Shown here in pieces: positions 1 to 7,895 of a stretch of DNA of 64,000 nucleotides. The notes beneath the pieces were generated by a model. That model worked only from the letters and a program-made list of their open reading frames with translations, had not been told where the DNA came from and searched no databases. A program made the position numbers and the translations under genes. Each line of letters begins with the position of its first letter. The first letter of the stretch is position 1. The DNA is from Flavobacterium selenitireducens (GTDB lineage: Bacteria > Bacteroidota > Bacteroidia > Flavobacteriales > Flavobacteriaceae), in assembly GCF_014748335.1 (NCBI RefSeq), contig NZ_JAAVIY010000005.1, positions 184,398 to 248,397 on the forward strand, read 5' to 3'.

Positions 1-59
1 CCATTGCAAAAGTTGATGCAGCCGGGCATACAGCCGTAAAAACCAAGTTCGATAAATGA
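1..59 (+). CDS. 3' end of a truncated CDS (unknown product)
   Basis: One frame is open from the window edge to a TGA at 57-59 and encodes the last 18 residues, ending in KTKFDK. It is followed within 6 nt by a strong UUCG-loop terminator, which supports a real gene end. The fragment is too short to assign a family. It converges on the MerR gene on the other strand. Confidence 0.6.
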   Translation, partial: IAKVDAAGHTAVKTKFDK

Positions 60-64
60 AAATC

Positions 65-88
65 AGCGCTCTTCGGGGCGCTTTTTTT
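65..88 (+). terminator. Rho-independent terminator with TTCG tetraloop
   Basis: A 7-bp stem (65-71 pairing with 76-82) closes a TTCG loop and runs into a run of seven T (82-88). It ends the transcript of the partial upstream gene and overlaps the last bases of the convergent MerR gene. Confidence 0.85.
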
Positions 89-977
89 ATAACAATTCCA
101 CGGCAGATTTCAACGACTGGAACACGGTAAGCCTCGGACGAGAACGCTCAATGGCGCCACTTCTCTTGCCAAAAATCCATAGTTCCGAACTCGTTCCCAT
201 AATTTGCGCGTACACCTGATCGATGTAACTTTCGACTTCATCGGGTTTGGGCTCGACCGTGAAATAAGTCGCAAACGTAACTTCTTTAAACGTATTTTTC
301 ATCTCACTCAGGCTCGACAACGGAATACCTTCGCCTAGATAGATGCTGCGATAACCGCGGGAAATAAGTTCGTAATGCAAATACAGCAGCCCCATTTCGT
401 GCATCTCATGTTGAGGAAGAAACAAAACGAAGCACCGTTCGCTTTTGACGACCATCTCTTTTTCCGCTTTTTCAGTCTGGCAAAACACTTTTTGGCGTAC
501 GAGGTTGCAGATGAAATGCTCGTGGGCAGGCGTGACTGTTCCGCTTTGCCACAACAATCCGATCTCGTCCAAGAGAGGCAGGAAGACTTCGTAAAACACT
601 TTGTTGAATGGCTTTTCGGATAACAGGCTGTCGTAGGTGTTAAAAAACATTTGCTGGTCAAAATTCATCATGGCCAGTTTAAACGCATTAAGCGCGTGGT
701 TTTTAGCGCTTTTTTCCGAAATGATCTGGCGCACCATTTGCGGGATCCGTTCTTCCCCAAAAGTCCCGATTTTCGAGATTTTGTAGCCGTGTTTGTGAAG
801 CAGTACCACATTCAGCAACTTTTTCAGGTTTTCTGAATCATAATACCGGATATTGGTATCGGTGCGCATCGGATTGAGGATTCCATAACGCTTTTCCCAT
901 ATCCTGATGGTATGCGCTTTGACGCCAGAGAGATTTTCGAGGTCGCGAATGCTGAATTTAGTCGAAATTGTGCCCAT
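87..977 (-). CDS. MerR-family regulator with CarH/LitR-type cobalamin-binding region
   Basis: 296 aa. The N-terminal MerR winged helix (residues 8-70, with IRIWEKRYGIL and the RYYD wing) binds promoter DNA. The rest matches the layout of B12-dependent CarH/LitR photoreceptors. A helical domain carries W143-x9-E153-H154, and a Rossmann-type domain carries E191-x-H193-x-x-G196. In CarH these two motifs hold adenosylcobalamin (the two His are the axial ligands), and light destroys the DNA-bound tetramer. Seen: both motifs intact. Inferred: light- or B12-responsive repression, often of carotenoid genes, although no carotenoid gene is in view. It stands alone and converges on the partial gene at the window start. 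It could also be a B12-independent paralogue. Confidence 0.85.
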   Translation of the reverse strand: MGTISTKFSIRDLENLSGVKAHTIRIWEKRYGILNPMRTDTNIRYYDSENLKKLLNVVLLHKHGYKISKIGTFGEERIPQMVRQIISEKSAKNHALNAFKLAMMNFDQQMFFNTYDSLLSEKPFNKVFYEVFLPLLDEIGLLWQSGTVTPAHEHFICNLVRQKVFCQTEKAEKEMVVKSERCFVLFLPQHEMHEMGLLYLHYELISRGYRSIYLGEGIPLSSLSEMKNTFKEVTFATYFTVEPKPDEVESYIDQVYAQIMGTSSELWIFGKRSGAIERSRPRLTVFQSLKSAVELL

Positions 978-1174
978 AAATTGAGTAATTGGATTGAAGT
1001 TACTACAAAATTTCGTTCGCGGATTCTAATCTGAAAATGATGTAAGACTAAGCGAAAATGGTAAAAGCCGCGGGCATTCCGAAGGTCAGAATCGGCGGTT
1101 TTGACCTTAATTCACTCACAAATATCCTGATTTGGGCTTCCCGAGACATTAATTGATGTTTTTCTGACACTTTT

Positions 1175-1206
1175 TTTGTTATTGTTAGGAAAGTTTGCTA
1201 AGTTTC
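1175..1206 (+). promoter_or_regulatory. Bacteroidota sigma-A promoter of the hybrid kinase gene
   Basis: TTTG at 1175-1178, a 20-nt spacer, then TAAGTTTC at 1199-1206 (7 of 8 matches to TAnnTTTG). This is the canonical Flavobacterium spacing. It overlaps the upstream TTG that would otherwise extend the kinase ORF, so it decides for the GTG start at 1230. Confidence 0.6.
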
Positions 1207-1229
1207 GCCACCCAAAAACACCTACTACC

Positions 1230-3632
1230 GTGAGAACCCTGATCCTCGCGACCGTACTTCTTATGTTCGGTCTGCCCGTAAAGGCGCAATTCGTTTTTTC
1301 AAACGGCACGCTTCCCGATGAAGTATCGATCCTGGACAAAGCTTACATCGCCAATGTCGGACATCAAACACTTTCGCTCGAACAGGTAAAAAGCGGCAAA
1401 ATCAGCCATGCGTTCAAGCCACTTTCGGGAAAATTGGGCAATTTGGGCTTTACCGACGCGACGTATTGGGTAAAGTTCGATTTGGTAAACAATCTCGACG
1501 TGCCGCTCCAATATTACCTGGAAACTGCTGAACCTGTTACCGACAATGTCAACCTTTATCTCGTCGACGAAAACGGGCGTGCAACCGTGCAACGCAGCGG
1601 CGACAATCTCGATTTCAGCCAACGCGCCGTAAAGAGCCGAAAATCCGTTTTTGATATTTCGCTAGCCAAAGGCCAAAAAGTAAGCGCGTTTCTCGAGATT
1701 CGCAACGATGGTGAGAAAAACAATCTTCCGCTAAAGCTTATCAAGCCGACCAGAATACTCGAGGAAACCTATCACGACCAGTTGCTCATCGGGCTTTTCT
1801 TTGGAATATTGTTGGTCATCGCGATCACTTATCTGTTTTTTTATTTCGCGTTAAAGGAAATTTCGTTCCTGCACTATTCCCTTTACGTATTTTTTATGGC
1901 GCTGTGCCAATTCGCGCTTGACGGGTTTTACCATCAATACGGAGGCGCGGGCCATTCCTGGCTCGATCGTCATATCGTGATCCTTTCCGCCATTCTGAGT
2001 TGTTACTTCTTCGGAAAATACAGTGTCACGGCGTTATCGATCAAACAGCAAAACCCGGTGTTATATCGCTGTTACCAGGCACTTTTCGCGGTATTGGCCG
2101 TGGAGCTCATCGCGATTATCGCATTTCCGTCGTTTTTGCCGTTGGCGTATCCGATAATCAACGTGCTGACACTTGTAGGAATCTTGCTGATTTTTGCGAC
2201 AGTAATCGTAAAATTGCTCAGGAGACAGCCAATCGACCGGTTTTACGTCGGCGGGATCGTCATTTTATTTCTTTGCATCGCGATGGCCGTGCTCATGAAT
2301 TTCGGATTGTTTCCACAGGACTTTTCGATGGATAACATTACCAAACCAGGGATTGCACTTGAAATCATCGCACTTTCGCTATCGATGGCCAACCGAATAA
2401 AACTGCTGAAGACCAAAGAGGAAGAACTCCAGGCGGTTGCGCTCCAGAAGTCAGAAGAGATGAACGACATCAAATCCTATTTCTTGTCGAATATGAGCCA
2501 CGAACTTCGCACGCCTTTGAACGCGATCCTGGGATTGGCAAGCGAAATGCATGAAGAGACCGACAACGACAAGATCCGTTTTAACTGCGAAGTCATCCGC
2601 TACGCTTCTTACGGACTGATTTCTTCGGTAAACGACATCCTCGATTTTTCGCGTATCGAGAAAGGGGAACTTCGGCTTGACCGGATCGAATTCGAAATCC
2701 AGGACATCCTCGAAAAACTCAGCGGAACCATGCGCAAACAAATCCAGGACAAAGGACTTTCGTTTACGTTTTCAAGTAATGTTGAGGCGGGCACGTCGGT
2801 TTTTGGTGATCCCGTCCGGCTTGAGCAAATGGTGTACAACCTGCTGGTCAACGCCTGTAAATTTACGGCGGAAGGTTCCGTCCATTTTGGCGTAGAGGCC
2901 CAAATAGAAGGTCAAAAGATGTCGCTCTCAATCAGTGTTTCCGATACCGGAATCGGCATTGCGAAAGAAAAACTGGAATCCGTTTTCGGGCTTTTCTCCC
3001 AAAGCAACTTCGACAATAAACGCAAGTTCGGCGGATTCGGCATCGGCCTGAGCATCGTCAAATCGCTCGTGGACCTACATTCCGGAAAGATCAGCCTTGA
3101 AAGCCAACTCGACAAAGGTACGACCTGCAGATTGCAACTCGACTACGAAATCGCGTCCCAGGCGTTGAAGCCGGTTTCGTCTCTTCCGGAAAGCAATGAA
3201 AAGGCATACGAAGGCAAGAACGTGCTTATCGTCGAAGACAACGCGATGAACCAAATGGTGATCAAGATGATCCTGAAAGGGTTAAAAGGACTCACTTTCG
3301 CGGTGGCCAATGACGGCTCGGAATGTCTTGAGATGATGAAAGAGCAGCAATTCGATTTGGTCTTGATGGATCTCCAAATGCCGGTCATGGACGGTTACGA
3401 GGCAACCCAAGCCATACGTGCCGGCGAGACGGGAGCGTTGAATTCAGCTATCCCGATCATCGTCGTGACGGCAGATATCACGCCGGAGACACGCGAACGC
3501 GTTTTTACCCTAGGCGCCAATGATTACCTCACCAAGCCCGTCGACAAAAAATTACTTTACGGGAAAATTGACACCGTATTCTTTGGGGAAACCCTCCAGG
3601 AAGTCTTCCAAATCAACAGGGTCGCGGTCTAG
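1230..3632 (+). CDS. 7TM hybrid sensor histidine kinase (7TMR-DISM, HisKA, HATPase, REC)
   Basis: About 800 aa from the GTG at 1230. The frame is open back to a TTG at 1176, but that codon lies inside the promoter, and the GTG start gives a clean signal peptide ending in VKAQ. Order: signal peptide; 7TMR-DISMED2-type periplasmic domain; seven membrane helices (about residues 180-390); HisKA with phospho-acceptor His424 in the NMSHELRTPLN box; HATPase with DTGIGI and GGFGIGLSI; C-terminal receiver with phospho-acceptor Asp714 in VLMDLQMPVMDG. It probably senses an extracytoplasmic or carbohydrate-like ligand and relays phosphate inside the same chain; no output domain or partner is next to it. 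Its stop overlaps the stop of the convergent DUF72 gene by 4 bp. Confidence 0.9.
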   Translation: MRTLILATVLLMFGLPVKAQFVFSNGTLPDEVSILDKAYIANVGHQTLSLEQVKSGKISHAFKPLSGKLGNLGFTDATYWVKFDLVNNLDVPLQYYLETAEPVTDNVNLYLVDENGRATVQRSGDNLDFSQRAVKSRKSVFDISLAKGQKVSAFLEIRNDGEKNNLPLKLIKPTRILEETYHDQLLIGLFFGILLVIAITYLFFYFALKEISFLHYSLYVFFMALCQFALDGFYHQYGGAGHSWLDRHIVILSAILSCYFFGKYSVTALSIKQQNPVLYRCYQALFAVLAVELIAIIAFPSFLPLAYPIINVLTLVGILLIFATVIVKLLRRQPIDRFYVGGIVILFLCIAMAVLMNFGLFPQDFSMDNITKPGIALEIIALSLSMANRIKLLKTKEEELQAVALQKSEEMNDIKSYFLSNMSHELRTPLNAILGLASEMHEETDNDKIRFNCEVIRYASYGLISSVNDILDFSRIEKGELRLDRIEFEIQDILEKLSGTMRKQIQDKGLSFTFSSNVEAGTSVFGDPVRLEQMVYNLLVNACKFTAEGSVHFGVEAQIEGQKMSLSISVSDTGIGIAKEKLESVFGLFSQSNFDNKRKFGGFGIGLSIVKSLVDLHSGKISLESQLDKGTTCRLQLDYEIASQALKPVSSLPESNEKAYEGKNVLIVEDNAMNQMVIKMILKGLKGLTFAVANDGSECLEMMKEQQFDLVLMDLQMPVMDGYEATQAIRAGETGALNSAIPIIVVTADITPETRERVFTLGANDYLTKPVDKKLLYGKIDTVFFGETLQEVFQINRVAV

Positions 3633-4528
3633 TCGCCGTCCAGCATCGATTTCTGTGCAGGTTGCCTGGCAGGAATCGGCAAATCAAGATCGAACGCCTT
3701 ATTGGCAGCCAAAGTAAAGTGTTCAGACAGCAAAGGCGATTCGAGCTCTATGTTCTGGTGAACGAAAAAATACAGCTTTTGCAACCCTTGATCGCGCCAC
3801 TTTTGTATGCGCTGCGTCCAATCGTCGAGACGGGTGTAATCGCTGGGATGGTTCGCACCCACAAAACGCACGAACGCCACCGGACTCGTCAGTCTCATAT
3901 GCAACATATCCCGCCTTCCGGCCGTATCGACAATGATGTTGGCCATACCGAGTTCTTCGAGAAGATTCTCGTAATCGGTTTTGGCCTTTGCATCCGAAAA
4001 CCATTCGCTGTTGCGCACTTCAAGACCGAGCGGAACGCCTTTTGGGAATTCGCGCAACGTCTTCTCGAGCCGGGCGAAATCCTTCGGCTTGAAGTTGTCG
4101 TGGAGCTGCAAAAAGCACATACCGAGTTTTTCACCAAAGTTGCTCACCGCGTTGCAAAAATTATCGACAGGCTCTTTTACGTCAATCAGTCGCTTGAAAT
4201 GAGAGATGGTATTGGTCAATTTGGGAAAGAACTTGAAATTGTCGGGAGTCTTGTTCTTCCAGATCTCAACTTGTTGCCACGTCGGCATTCCGTAAAATGT
4301 AGCGTTGAGCTCTATCGAATTGAACTGGGTCGCATAATAACTCAGTTCATCTTTCGTCCCTCTCGGATAAAAACCCTTCAATTCGGTTCTATTCCACTTT
4401 GCGCAGCCGATGTAAACCTCAAAAGGTTGATCTGTTTTGGCGGCTGAAAGCACACGCGCGGTCTCTGGGGCATCAGGCGGTAGCGTGAAATCCACTTCAC
4501 CGGGATTGGGAACTTGACCAAAAATCAT
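3629..4528 (-). CDS. DUF72 (YecE-like) TIM-barrel protein
   Basis: 299 aa, normal for DUF72. The family core starts with VYIGCAKWNRTELKGFYP and continues with YATQFNSIELNATFYGMP, FKFFPKLTNTISH and the LGLEVRNSEW strand, all characteristic of this conserved barrel family. The biochemical function of DUF72 proteins is not established. It overlaps the kinase gene end to end by 4 bp. A copy of the dispersed inverted-repeat element lies just upstream. Confidence 0.9.
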   Translation of the reverse strand: MIFGQVPNPGEVDFTLPPDAPETARVLSAAKTDQPFEVYIGCAKWNRTELKGFYPRGTKDELSYYATQFNSIELNATFYGMPTWQQVEIWKNKTPDNFKFFPKLTNTISHFKRLIDVKEPVDNFCNAVSNFGEKLGMCFLQLHDNFKPKDFARLEKTLREFPKGVPLGLEVRNSEWFSDAKAKTDYENLLEELGMANIIVDTAGRRDMLHMRLTSPVAFVRFVGANHPSDYTRLDDWTQRIQKWRDQGLQKLYFFVHQNIELESPLLSEHFTLAANKAFDLDLPIPARQPAQKSMLDGD

Positions 4529-4561
4529 ATACGATTACTTTTTAGCTAAAATACATTTTTT

Positions 4562-4722
4562 ATGCAGCTGATCCGGCTGTCCGCGTCAAGCTTTTTTCAA
4601 CATACCGCATTTTTCAGCGCCCAAAACGAGCTTCCTCCGGGCGCTGTTTCAGACGCGAAAAATAGCGGTATTTTTTCAAAAGGCTTTCTGCGACATCCGG
4701 GCTGGGCCGCGGAGTTAAGGGT
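4562..4722 (-). repeat. Modular inverted-repeat element, copy A
   Basis: Read on the minus strand, the left arm contains CAGCCCGGATGTCGC then CCTTTTGAAAA, and the right arm contains AAAAAAGCTT then GCGGACAGCCGGATCAGCT. The centre is a nested palindrome: ATACCGC/GCGGTAT arms enclose a perfect 8-bp pair CAGCGCCC (4615-4622) and GGGCGCTG (4639-4646). It belongs to the six-copy family described in the findings. It lies directly after the DHFR-like gene stop and probably works as an end-of-transcript structure. Confidence 0.6.
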
Positions 4723-4724
4723 CG

Positions 4725-5318
4725 TTATCCTCCAACGGTACCGGTCTCCACGTCACCGGCCCGCTCGTATCGCGCGATGATCACGCCTTTTGTCGTCACG
4801 GCACTTTCCGCAAGCGAGAATGCCGCCGGAATGGGTCCGTCGGTAAACAGTTTTTTCCCGTTGCCCAACGTCAGCGGATGGATCATCAGCCATAACTCGT
4901 CTACCATGTCATTCCGGAGCAACAGTTGGACGATTTTGCCGCTGCCCCAAACCTGGATGTCGGCTCCGTCCGATTGCTTGAGTTTTTTTACGTCCGCTAC
5001 ACTGTCTATGAAAATACAGTTCTTCCAATCGGTATCACGTCTGGTCCCCGACAGCACAAATTTGTTCACCTCGTTGATCGTGGGCCAATTTTCGGTGTGT
5101 TGCGGCCAATACCGTTCCCATATTTCAAATGTTTTGCGGCCAATCAGCAGGTCGGCTGGTTGCAGTAGCCGTTGCATGATTTCTGCCGAAACTTCGTCGT
5201 CATATGGCGCGATCCATCCGCCAAACTCAAAACCATTGGAACGATCTTCGTCGGGAGTGCCCGGGGCCTGCATGACGCCGTCTAAAGTAATCATCGACAA
5301 AACGGTTATTTTTCTCAT
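4725..5318 (-). CDS. Dihydrofolate-reductase family protein (RibD C-terminal-like)
   Basis: 197 aa. The start MRKITVLSMITLDGVMQAPG, the LLIGRKTFEIW strand and the IQVWGSGKIVQLLL nucleotide-binding segment place it in the RibD C-terminal/DHFR superfamily that binds NADPH. Family members in Bacteroidota are mostly uncharacterised and are not the folate-cycle FolA. It is a single gene between the palindrome array and copy A of the dispersed repeat. Substrate unknown. Confidence 0.85.
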   Translation of the reverse strand: MRKITVLSMITLDGVMQAPGTPDEDRSNGFEFGGWIAPYDDEVSAEIMQRLLQPADLLIGRKTFEIWERYWPQHTENWPTINEVNKFVLSGTRRDTDWKNCIFIDSVADVKKLKQSDGADIQVWGSGKIVQLLLRNDMVDELWLMIHPLTLGNGKKLFTDGPIPAAFSLAESAVTTKGVIIARYERAGDVETGTVGG

Positions 5319-5410
5319 ACATCCTTTTGTGAAATATAAAGTTCGGGAATTAAAAACTTCCGTCGATAACGCATTTGCGACAAAATGGGAGGTAAGATGC
5401 GACGCGGGCT

Positions 5411-5800
5411 GATTCGGCTGCGCGGTGTTTGGCGATTCCGCTGTGCGGTGTCTAGGGTTGGACTGAGATGTTACGTTGTGGGCGATCCCGCTGTGCGGTA
5501 TCGGGAGGTGGGATGCGATTCCGCTGCGCGGTATTTGGCGATTCCGCTGCGCGGTGTCTAAAGTGGTTCTGGAATGTTTGTTGTAGGCGATCCCGCTGCG
5601 CGGTAGTTCAGGTTGGGTGTCCGCTGCGCGGTATTTGGCGATTCCGCTGCGCGGTATCGGGAGGTGGGATGCGATTCCGCTGCGCGGTGTCTAGGGTGGG
5701 TCTGGAATGTTTGTTTTAGGCGATCCCGCTGCGCGGTATCGCATGGTTTTTGGGTTTGGGACGGCCAATCTCGTTCACGAATGGGATTCCGCTGCGCGGC
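5411..5800. repeat. Array of 11 short palindromic repeats (core CCGCTGCGCGG)
   Basis: Eleven copies of GATTCCGCTGCGCGGT or close variants start at 5411, 5434, 5484, 5517, 5540, 5589, 5619 (truncated), 5640, 5673, 5722 and 5785. Each core folds as CCGC-tgc-GCGG. Longer blocks repeat too: the segment at 5499-5532 recurs at 5655-5688 (156 bp apart), and a GTCTGGAATGTTTGTT-type spacer occurs twice. Spacers are irregular, so it is not CRISPR. It fills the gap between the DHFR gene promoter side and the tRNA operon end. Function unknown. Confidence 0.8.
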
Positions 5801-5804
5801 ATCC

Positions 5805-5823
5805 CTCAAAGCTCCGCTTTGAG
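5805..5823. repeat. Small perfect hairpin next to the palindrome array
   Basis: CTCAAAGC, a TCC loop, then GCTTTGAG: a perfect 8-bp stem with a 3-nt loop, directly between the last array unit and the large tRNA terminator. Confidence 0.6.
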
Positions 5824-5824
5824 A

Positions 5825-5888
5825 ATGAATAATCCCATAAAAAAAAGCCTCAAGCAGAGCTTGGGCTTTTTTTTATGGGATTATTCAT
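5825..5888 (-). terminator. Very long hairpin terminator of the tRNA operon
   Basis: Two perfect 25-nt arms (5825-5849 and 5864-5888) flank a further 5-bp stem CAAGC/GCTTG with an AGA loop. Together they form a 30-bp stem with a single bulged T at 5850. Eight-base A and T runs are built into the arms, so it can terminate in both directions. It lies 7 nt past the 3' end of tRNA-Leu. Confidence 0.75.
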
Positions 5889-5895
5889 CCATTCG

Positions 5896-5977
5896 TGACC
5901 TCGATGGGATTCGAACCCATACGCCTTTCAGCACCACCCCCTCAAGATGGCAAGTCTACCAGTTTCTCCACGAGGCC
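5896..5977 (-). tRNA. tRNA-Leu (anticodon GAG)
   Basis: 82 nt with a long variable arm. The acceptor stem GGCCTCG pairs with CGAGGTC and is followed by discriminator A. The anticodon stem CCATC/GGTGG encloses loop TTGAGGG, giving anticodon GAG (reads CUC/CUU). The T arm is TGGGTTCGAATCCCA. CCA is not encoded. It is third and last in the operon after the two tRNA-Lys genes. Confidence 0.95.
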
Positions 5978-6016
5978 TTCAACAAAAAAAAGTCAAACGA
6001 CAGGCGTTCGACTTTG

Positions 6017-6089
6017 TGACCCGACTGGGGCTCGAACCCAGGACCCCAACATTAAAAGTGTTGTGCTCTACCAACTGAGCTATCGAGTC
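6017..6089 (-). tRNA. tRNA-Lys (anticodon TTT), copy 2
   Basis: 73 nt. The acceptor stem is GACTCGA/TCGGGTC with discriminator A; stem CAACA/TGTTG encloses loop CTTTTAA, giving anticodon TTT; the T arm is CTGGGTTCGAGCCCCAG. Its sequence is identical to the copy at 6121-6193, so a recent tandem duplication is likely. Confidence 0.95.
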
Positions 6090-6120
6090 AATGCCTGAAG
6101 AAATGTTTTTTAGGTCTTTG

Positions 6121-6193
6121 TGACCCGACTGGGGCTCGAACCCAGGACCCCAACATTAAAAGTGTTGTGCTCTACCAACTGAGCTATCGAGTC
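6121..6193 (-). tRNA. tRNA-Lys (anticodon TTT), copy 1
   Basis: 73 nt, identical to the neighbouring tRNA-Lys, with anticodon TTT in loop CTTTTAA. First gene of the three-tRNA transcript; a consensus promoter lies 25 nt upstream. Confidence 0.95.
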
Positions 6194-6217
6194 GTTAACA
6201 TTTCTTCAATGCGGGTG

Positions 6218-6248
6218 CAAATATACAGTCTTAAAATTAAATTTTCAA
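6218..6248 (-). promoter_or_regulatory. Promoter of the tRNA-Lys-Lys-Leu operon
   Basis: On the minus strand TTG (6248-6246), a 20-nt spacer, then TATATTTG (6225-6218), a perfect TAnnTTTG box followed by GCACCCGC. The same TTTGCACCCGC context occurs at two of the rRNA promoters at the right edge of the window. Confidence 0.85.
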
Positions 6249-6320
6249 ATCGAATTTTATTTTAAATTTACCTTTTTTTAAAACAGACTCTTAACGCCCT
6301 ATTTATAAGGGTTTTGGCAA

Positions 6321-6839
6321 ATGAAAAAAGTGCTGCTTTGCGGATACATGGGATCCGGCAAATCCACGATCGGCAAAAAAATAGCCCAAATGACTGGGCT
6401 GCCGTTCCGCGACCTGGATGATATTGTCGAACAAATGACAGGAATGCCGATATCGCAACTTTTCAAACAAAAAGGGGAGTTATACTTCAGGAAGATTGAG
6501 CACGAAGCGTTCAAATCTGCAATGGAGTCACACGAAAGTTTTGTCTTGTCGCTCGGGGGAGGCACTCCGGCCTACGCGAACAATCATCTGATGCTAAACG
6601 GCGAAAACGTCGTATCGTTCTACCTTCGGGCTTGTGTAGAAACGTTATTCGAAAGGCTAAAAGGCGAGAGCGAAAATCGTCCGCTGATCGCGGGAAAAGC
6701 GAATGGCGAAATGAAAGAGCATATCGCCAAGAACCTGTTCGACCGATCGTATTATTACAACCAGTCTTCTCATGCGATAGCAATTGACGGCAAATCAGTA
6801 GCGGAAGTGGCCCGGGAAATCCTCCAAAAATTAACTTAG
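6321..6839 (+). CDS. aroK: Shikimate kinase
   Basis: 172 aa, the usual length. It phosphorylates the shikimate 3-hydroxyl with ATP in chorismate synthesis, in the cytosol. Visible motifs: P-loop GYMGSGKST (residues 8-16), shikimate-binding DLDD, the FRKIEHEAF segment, the LSLGGGTPAY glycine loop and the lid Arg in NRPLIAGK. It is a single gene whose end overlaps the convergent phosphoribosyltransferase gene by 9 bp. Confidence 0.97.
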   Translation: MKKVLLCGYMGSGKSTIGKKIAQMTGLPFRDLDDIVEQMTGMPISQLFKQKGELYFRKIEHEAFKSAMESHESFVLSLGGGTPAYANNHLMLNGENVVSFYLRACVETLFERLKGESENRPLIAGKANGEMKEHIAKNLFDRSYYYNQSSHAIAIDGKSVAEVAREILQKLT

Positions 6840-7328
6840 ATAAGCCGAATTCGCATTTTCCTTAAACACGACCTTAACGTGTTCCATCAGTCCGGTTGAA
6901 AGTGAAATACCTTTGAAATCTGCTTTGACGGGATATTTTTTATGATTGCGATCTACAAGGACGGCAGTTTTGAACTTTTTGAGCGGGACGTCAAGAAAAT
7001 GCCGGACGCCGTAAATCAGCGTCGTCCCGGAATTTAGGACGTCATCGACCAACACCAGGCCTTTGTTGGCATATTCGTCGGGCGCCAAAGACGTCCTGAT
7101 TGCCGAATCCGGGTTATTTTTGTCGATCTTGACTTCACACAACAAAGTCCTGAGGTCGGAAACCTCGTTGAGCGCATCGACGAGTTTCTGCGCGAATACA
7201 AAGCCGTTTGAGGCAATCCCGGCAATCACGATTTCTTCTTCGTCAATAAACGTTTCGTAGATCTGATAGGCGATTCGTTTGATTTTGTGCTCGATCTCTT
7301 CCGAATTCAGGATGACGTTCTTAGGCAT
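6831..7328 (-). CDS. PyrR-like phosphoribosyltransferase
   Basis: 165 aa type I phosphoribosyltransferase. The PRPP-binding loop is LVLVDDVLNSGTTL (about residues 91-104), with an IAGIASNGF pyrophosphate loop near residue 35. It resembles PyrR and hypoxanthine-type enzymes, but neither the base substrate nor an RNA-binding role can be read from the sequence. It converges on aroK with a 9-bp overlap; a low-complexity repeat lies upstream. Confidence 0.85.
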   Translation of the reverse strand: MPKNVILNSEEIEHKIKRIAYQIYETFIDEEEIVIAGIASNGFVFAQKLVDALNEVSDLRTLLCEVKIDKNNPDSAIRTSLAPDEYANKGLVLVDDVLNSGTTLIYGVRHFLDVPLKKFKTAVLVDRNHKKYPVKADFKGISLSTGLMEHVKVVFKENANSAYLS

Positions 7329-7400
7329 GAGGTGTTGTTTTGCAGCGGCAATTTACGGTAATAAGTCGAAAGTCGAAAGCAGAAGTCGATGGACGAATCC

Positions 7401-7440
7401 CGAAACTTCAAACATTAAACTTTAAACTTCAAACTTCTAA
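7401..7440. repeat. Short tandem repeat, AAACTT(T/C)A-type heptamers
   Basis: Degenerate head-to-tail copies of a 7-8 nt unit (AAACTTCA, AAACATTA, AAACTTTA). This repeat class recurs in many gaps of the window. It sits just after the stop of the S4-domain gene. Confidence 0.7.
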
Positions 7441-7444
7441 CAAA

Positions 7445-7819
7445 CTATTGCCCGGCGTCTTTTCCGTAATCATCCAGGTCGCGCCGGTCTTTTTTGGTCG
7501 GACGTCCTTCTCCGGTCTTGCGGTAATGTTCCTTGGAAAGCCGTATCATTTCAAGGTGGGCAAAAGATTCGGCCGGTGTCTCGTCTTTGCGGTAGATATC
7601 GACAAGTTTCGCCCCGACACGACTCAGCGGTAAGTCGAGCACGGAGACGATATGCGTGATCTGGTCTTTCCGGAATGTGATCTTGTCGCCCGGGAACACT
7701 TCCTTAGACGGCTTGGCCACGTTTCCGTTAACGGTGATATGGTTCTTCTTGGCCGCTTCGGTAACCATGTTCCGCGTCTTGTAATAGCGCACGCACCAAA
7801 GGAATTTGTCTATTCTCAT
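7445..7819 (-). CDS. S4-domain RNA-binding protein (Hsp15-like)
   Basis: 124 aa. The ATG at 7819 is chosen because the S4 domain begins at once with MRIDKFLWCVRYYKTRNM; upstream extension adds non-conserved residues. The S4 fold continues with HITVNGNVAKPSKEVFPGDKI. Hsp15 proteins rescue stalled 50S-peptidyl-tRNA complexes; that role is inferred here. The C-terminus is basic, GRPTKKDRRD. Confidence 0.9.
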   Translation of the reverse strand: MRIDKFLWCVRYYKTRNMVTEAAKKNHITVNGNVAKPSKEVFPGDKITFRKDQITHIVSVLDLPLSRVGAKLVDIYRKDETPAESFAHLEMIRLSKEHYRKTGEGRPTKKDRRDLDDYGKDAGQ

Positions 7820-7895
7820 AATTGTAAAAAGGGCGTTAAAGTACTCACAAAAATAAATCAATATTGTATCTTGCGGGCTTTAAAAAACTGCAAAT

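Noticed and set aside
5411..5800. CRISPR array
   Set aside because: Units are 16 nt, spacers are irregular and themselves repeated, and no cas genes are present.
5468..5822. Cys/Arg-rich open frames in the palindrome array
   Set aside because: The peptide repeats simply translate the DNA repeat unit; no start or homology supports coding.
5750..6098. Open frames across the tRNA genes (plus strand)
   Set aside because: They are antisense translations of tRNA-Leu and tRNA-Lys, a well-known source of spurious proteins.
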